From assembly GCA_914767715.1 (NCBI GenBank), contig OU612073.1, positions 16,430,001 through 16,494,000 on the forward strand: a stretch of DNA of 64,000 nucleotides, read 5' to 3'. This stretch comes from Membranipora membranacea (Eukaryota > Bryozoa > Gymnolaemata > Cheilostomatida > Membraniporidae). The position numbers and the translations under genes are program-made. A model generated the notes under the pieces. It made no database searches. It worked only from the letters and a program-made list of their open reading frames with translations, and was not told where the DNA came from. This document shows positions 58,841-64,000 of the stretch, in pieces. Every line of letters starts with the position of its first letter. Position 1 is the stretch's first letter.

Positions 58841-60932
58841 TCAGTCACTGTCGCTGTCACCTCTTGTGCCAGTAGAGCGAGGGAGTGGCGGGATATTACT
58901 GACTCTGCTGGCGGACGGAGCACCGAAGGCTGCAGGTTCTCCTGAAACTCTCTCACCGACCTGGTTACTGCTACTAGAAGCTCTCTGAGATTCTGCCTGG
59001 CTGCTACGAGACATTTTCCAGTTAGGGTTGAACCCAGAATTAACCTCCCCCAGTCTGATGTCAGCCATCTCATCCTCATCCTCAACACTCTGGCGCTGAT
59101 CTTCTGTGAGAAAGCTTGCCTGTGGAGCCACATAAACACTGTCTGTGGTGGCTGCCTGGCGCTGTGATCTCACCATCTTAGGAACATATCTACTGAGTGT
59201 GCGCTTTACTGCTTTCGAGATCCGATCACTTTGATTCTTAAAAGTTCTTCTTCTTTTCACCGAAGTTGCTGCAGCTCCTCTTTGAGAGCCTGTAACTTGA
59301 GAAGATGGAGTAGGTGCTTGAGCCATTGGTATCCCTATCGAAGAAAGTCGATCGGGATCACTATCACTATCACTATCTACACCGTAATATGTACCAGTGC
59401 TTAGTACACTCATTCGAAAGTTGTCGGTCTCTTGCGGTATTGGTGGTAATGGGTTGGTTGGGCTTCGGGGAATGACGTTCCCTAAGGAAGGCATAGGAAG
59501 AGAGTTTGATCGAGCTCTGCCGTTCCGTTGTGGCATTGTACCAGAAATTTGTGGCTGATAGCGAGGCTCTATGTCATTATTACCAATTAATTGACTAAGT
59601 CTTTTGACTCTCTCAGAATTTCGGTCCAGCCTTCTTTTGTAGCGACAGCACAGCGCTAGGCTTATAATAAACATCAGAAGTAGAAATACTGACACTCCGA
59701 ATAGCGTTGCTGTAAAAATAAAGAAATAAAATTGATCATAGACCTTTTTGCAAAACTTTTGCACCCGGACAATGTTTCATCCATGACAAAACTCAGGCAG
59801 AGGGAAATGTAAGGCTCACTGTATTTGGCGAATAACTTTGGGTTACACTATTGGGACTCTTGAGTTTTACTGATGGGTTCAGTATATGAAATCACAATAC
59901 TCTAATTTATCTTTCACAGAACTGATGGATACAAATCAGAGCAGGTTTCCTTGTGTACCGTATTCAAATAATCCTGAGATTTTTCAAAAAGTTATCCACA
60001 GTCCTCCCACAACCAAACCATTCTGGACAACACGAAGCACCGAAAATTTGGTTTGGATCAAATGATAAGGAATGGAGTAACAGGCGGTGGAATGATAGTA
60101 GGTTAGCCCTGGAACAAGTCTGTTCCCTCTGTGAGAGCGGAGTAATACATCTAAAGCTGTGTATCAAGGCGCGGCACCTGGATACCAGACTTTGGCAGTA
60201 ACTCTCCGCTACCAAAGAGGGAAAAAACTTGTTCTATCTCAGCTCTTGGCTCCCTCATTTTTCGATAGGTCAGTCAATTGTTTCACTTTGTGCTCCTTCT
60301 TTAGACAAAACACGTGCCAAATATTAAATTGAAGCCTGATTATCTAGTGCCGACATTGTGTTTACCACGTTATCATAGCTGCTGCCCTTTCACACCCCCA
60401 CCCTTTCCTCTTTCAGATAAGTTTGCACTTGAAGTTGTACATGCTTTGTCAGTCCATCTAAGAGCAAAAGTATCTGTCGTATACTGGCTGTATGCGTTTA
60501 AACCATGCTGCGACAATACCCACTACCTTCACGTTCGCATATCCACAGAAGTAAAGTTGAGCTGGCAGTAGTTTATCATGACACTTCTTGGTCAAGGTTA
60601 GTCAACAATAAGTTTAAAACTCCTGCCATAGCCCATCCAAGAAATAAGACCAACCAGAGGAAACAGAATAATAAGGATCTTACCTATATAGATATTGGGT
60701 GTACATTTTGGAGGTTGCTCGGAGTCTGTTTGCCCGTTTTCTATCCACACAACTTCTCCAGCATCATTCTCTTTGCAGATAACCATGCCCATATTTGGTC
60801 GACGAGTGACCAGAAGACTGCTGCACTCATACTGGAACATGTAGTAATAAGGCTCCCCTGGGACATGTGGAGCTACCAGCGCACTAGAGAATGTTGTACT
60901 CCAGTGATTTGGCTTATCACAAAACACAAAAT
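58841..60932 (-). CDS. 3' exons of a sushi-domain transmembrane receptor-like gene (partial)
   Basis: Two exons are clear. Exon 60684-60932 (249 nt, phase 1-1) encodes a sushi/CCP domain with four cysteines in order: FCDKPNHWS, FQYECSS, MVICKEND, VVWIENG, PPKCTPN. Its GTAAGA donor joins the final exon (58841-59709) to give a transmembrane helix (IYIATLFGVSVFLLLMFI followed by ISLALCC) and a YKRR stop-transfer. The cytoplasmic tail is about 260 residues and has no known domain. It contains PLPPIP (possible SH3 or EVH1 ligand), acidic DSDSDSD runs including the C-terminus, a basic segment VKRRRTFKNQ...KAVKRTLSRYVPK, and Ser/Gln-rich stretches. Type I receptor topology is inferred. The N-terminal ectodomain is not assigned. 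Confidence 0.82.
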
Positions 60933-61014
60933 CTGTAACATTGAGAATGAATAATCAGGGTTATTGAGTTTAGATATTGATGCATGCTTTTATGTGTAGT
61001 CTTGCTGTTTAGTA

Positions 61015-61150
61015 GGAAACAGAAGATTGGGCTGCCCCTAAAGAGGGACGCAAGGTGCCCTAAATCCTCATCCTGAGAATGTGATATATCCTAGAAAACT
61101 AAAATGCATCCGAGAGGTGAGGCCATAGAAGACCTCCTGAACGCCGGTGT
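61015..61150. repeat. Second copy of the 6692-7749 element right part
   Basis: Matches 7600-7735 closely (aaagagggacgcaaggtgcc, tcctagaaaactaaaatgca, gaggccatagaa). The terminal inverted repeat itself is not preserved. It shows that the element in unit X belongs to an interspersed family. Confidence 0.75.
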
Positions 61151-61678
61151 GCAGCGAACTGCCAAAACTGAACTGGCACTAATCGGCCATTGACAGTGAC
61201 ACTTGAATCTTAGCCAATAGGCTGAGAAGTGATTGTATGTGTAGTTTTGAGTGGTTATCTGATTTGCTGGGAGTTTTTCTGTTTAATCCTTCGAGGCTCA
61301 GCTTAGGCTTATATGTTAGTACCGTAATGTCATGCAAACTGCTCTGCACCCTAAGGTTGCAATAGCTAATCAAACTGCTTAGGGTCACTTGGAGCTGTTG
61401 TCAGCATATATATTTACAATGGTTATGTTTTGCAAACCTCTGAGGTTACAACCACTAATGTGTGTTTTCACCACAACATGATGCCCAGCTTCCTCGATCT
61501 TATGTATTTGTAATATTGAACGGCAGAAATCAACTTTGTAGTGTAAAACCATTGAAACCAACAAAGTTCTATATATCACTGAAACCTATTATAATTCAAC
61601 GGATAAGCTTTCTAGAATACAAAATCATCGTAGCTTAAGTACAGATCACAATCAAACCTGATACTGAATGTAACTTAC

Positions 61679-61751
61679 GTCCTGTCTCGTTTAGTGAAGA
61701 CATTTCAACTTTGATAATTCCAGTAATCCAGCTCCAGTACAAGCCAATAGT
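61679..61751 (-). CDS. Possible upstream exon of the sushi-TM gene
   Basis: A 73-nt open stretch with a strong donor (C|GTAAGT) and a weak acceptor. It reads TIGLYWSWITGIIKV then EMSSLNETG and would join the sushi exon in the correct phase 1. There is no domain match and the polypyrimidine tract is poor, so this is tentative. Confidence 0.28.
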
Positions 61752-61759
61752 CTAACTGC

Positions 61760-64000
61760 TCGCTCTATATGAACCTCATTTTCAAGCCTTGTCCTTATGG
61801 CTTGGGCTTTGGTTTGTTTCTTAAACTAGAACTAATGCCTTGCTGACGGTCAATAATTGTGAGCTCCTGCACGGAATATGCGCTTGTTTTTGTCAGGTGT
61901 GTGTGAATCATGTATTATAGTAGGTGTGTTACATATACCCCAACTTCCTCTTTGGCTTACTAGTTTTTTTTATGTAAATGGCACAGCCTTTACATTACCT
62001 ATTATTAGTGCTCTAATAAATCACGACCATTGTCCCGAAATGAATAAGCTTAAAGTGGCTCGACCGGTATATAAGGGCCAGTCAATGTAAAGCGATCACC
62101 CAGCCATATCAAATTCAAATGAGGTAAGCAGCATTCAAATTCCTCCTGCTTTTTCGGAAATAAGAGGGAGCAGTAGTGAATTTTCTTTAATAGGAATCAG
62201 ATGTGCTGATGCGTAATTGTGTGATACACATGCCCAATAAATTTTCCTTCCACAAATTGCATCGGAAAGTGGTGAAAATACATCTGATGTCATCCAAAAA
62301 CTCCCAGTTCCAATGATTTCAAATCATCCACTTCAAATTATACAAGCTCTTATTGGTCGATTTTGACGTTATGATTTATGGTTTCAGAGGTTGCCTGGAT
62401 ACCGTTGTCAAGATTGAAATTGACCGTTGTAATAAAATCCTATAATCCCAAGTGTGATGATCCAACATAACAATAGCTATATCATAGGCTTCTATTCAAC
62501 TTAATGGCCTTGGTCTCCGCCTCTAATTACACTGATCAGCCAATGGTCTTGCTTGTCACCAGAAAATACTAATTATGATTAATCCCCGTGCACCCCCTCA
62601 TTAGCCTAGTACTTTAATATGTGGGATCTACTGCCACTTAATTAACTTCCTTCATCGTATTCTATGGCCAGTATAAAACATTGATAGGTACAAGTACCTA
62701 CTCATATTACATATAGTATGCAGGGTCAGACTGTGCTGAATCATACCTACCTACGTCCCTATTATGTAAGCCCTTAGTCTGACATCGAAATAAGACTCCT
62801 TTATGTAATAACTTCCTGGATGCTGTATTTGCTGCTGAGGTATGTTTGCTCTGTGATATTTCAGCTTAGTTAGCCACTTTGCCCCTCCCCCTCCTTCATC
62901 TTCACCTTCCTCCAGCTGTTTTTTTTCACTGTTGGATAATAAAAACAAGGATTCCTAAATCCTAACACAGGCTATTAAGATAATCAGCCAAGCGATTTTC
63001 AAATTCTCACATTCCCTTGTATAATGCCACTATTGAGAACTTGTTCCCAAAGATTTGCAGAATTGAAATTTAATGAGTTTTCTATAAGTGTGGTAGCTAA
63101 GTTTAAAAATTTAAGAAACTTTTCTTCCTGCTGGGTATAATCATTTATTTTATACTTTAATTTTTGCACAGTTTTATTGATGCCAGCAGCTTACCTTCCC
63201 TCTCACACCATGTTTCGTGTCCTAGTCATGGCACAATCTTTATTCATGAGGTAAACAGGTTGTTTGTAGAAGATCGATTATTGTATTACAACCTAACAAT
63301 ATAACAGAATGTATAACTTACGTAAATTATCACAATTCATATATAGCATGATCAATCGTATCAGCCATGATCGCTGAGTTATGAAGATTTATCCAGCTTT
63401 AAATATTTGAAGGGTGATAGAGACGCTCAGAGCTGTCTATTGGCTCAAATTAAATAAAAAGTTATCCTCTTTCGGGAGAAGAGGAGGCAACCTACTTAAT
63501 ATTCCTCATGTCTTTATCCGGTGCAGAAGAGAGTTGGCGACAATTCAAATTCGCAGTTACGTTGAATTTATTTACCTCAACTAAGATTTACTAATGGAAA
63601 CTGGACATGGCTTGTTGACATATAAGTTGGTCCAAGACAAATTTGAGCCTTGAGAATCACAAAAATTATAAATGTACATACCCGATGCCTCCTCCCTATA
63701 CCCAATCATTCCCTCACTTCATTCAGAGTCTGAAGTTCACAATTGAAATAAATAATAAAATAGATATATGAATATTATTATGATGGTGCATAGAACAATA
63801 CTAAAAAAACCAAAGAAAGAATGATAATGGAGGTAATAAAGTTCTTTAAAAGAATATCAGAACATGAACAAGCGGCGAATAGCAGTGTTCTTAACAGCGT
63901 GTTACACAGTTGATGATTTCCACATTGTTAGCGGAAGGACATGATTTTATGACTCACTATCCGGAACGTCTTCTGATCCAAAGAAGTATTGAAGTACTAT
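61760..64000. other. Non-coding or intronic sequence to the right edge
   Basis: Probably the 5' part or introns of the sushi-TM gene or intergenic DNA. Several GT-rich donor-like sites occur (for example near 63195 and 63322) but no open exon with recognisable content. No transposon ends are identified. Confidence 0.4.

Overview
This is AT-rich genomic DNA from a multicellular animal. Genes are split by introns with GT-AG boundaries, secreted proteins are built from animal-type modules (WSC, PAN/apple, sushi), and LINEs, SINEs and cut-and-paste transposons are abundant. No prokaryotic operon structure is visible. The exact taxon cannot be read from the sequence. A marine invertebrate is a reasonable guess, but that is inference.

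The window is a tandem, minus-strand array of a small secreted-protein gene family, about 3.6-57 kb. Each unit has four coding exons, all joined in phase 1: (1) a signal peptide, (2) the first half of a WSC domain, (3) the second half of the WSC domain, (4) a PAN/apple-like domain with the stop. Two copies read cleanly through all four exons: P (25144-27276, 209 aa) and R (52520-56971, 212 aa). Four are broken: X (3597-23757), Q (32485-33252), S (35128-38231) and Y (43704-48038). An isolated PAN remnant sits at 29.7 kb, next to a segment inverted relative to the rest. Bases 1-870 match the 5' flanks of Y and R, so another unit probably lies off the left edge.

The duplicated units are natural filled/empty-site comparisons, so many transposons can be delimited to the base. 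In unit X these are a TIR element (6692-7749), a TTAA-flanked foldback (8131-8544), a 4.5 kb TA-flanked element (8656-13137) that carries a second TTAA-flanked element (9546-11091) with a 13-bp minisatellite, and a LINE (A, about 14860-23190) with a second LINE (B, 18345-22050) inserted in its reverse transcriptase. Unit Y is empty at four of these sites. Y has its own insertions between its first exon and its 5' flank (48071-48788 and 48947-50197).

LINEs A and B are distinct but related, and both are dead. Their ORF1 begins with a domain resembling the RNase H/viroplasmin hybrid-binding domain (HBD), followed by RNA-binding-like regions. ORF1 and ORF2 overlap in both by the same 8-nt ATGNNTAA arrangement. 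ORF2 has an APE-type endonuclease and a non-LTR reverse transcriptase. A third, unrelated LINE fragment lies at about 1.1-2.8 kb.

At the right end (58841-60932, possibly extending to 61751) are the 3' exons of a different minus-strand gene: a sushi domain, one transmembrane helix and a long low-complexity cytoplasmic tail. The rest is intronic or intergenic sequence with repeats and no supportable genes.
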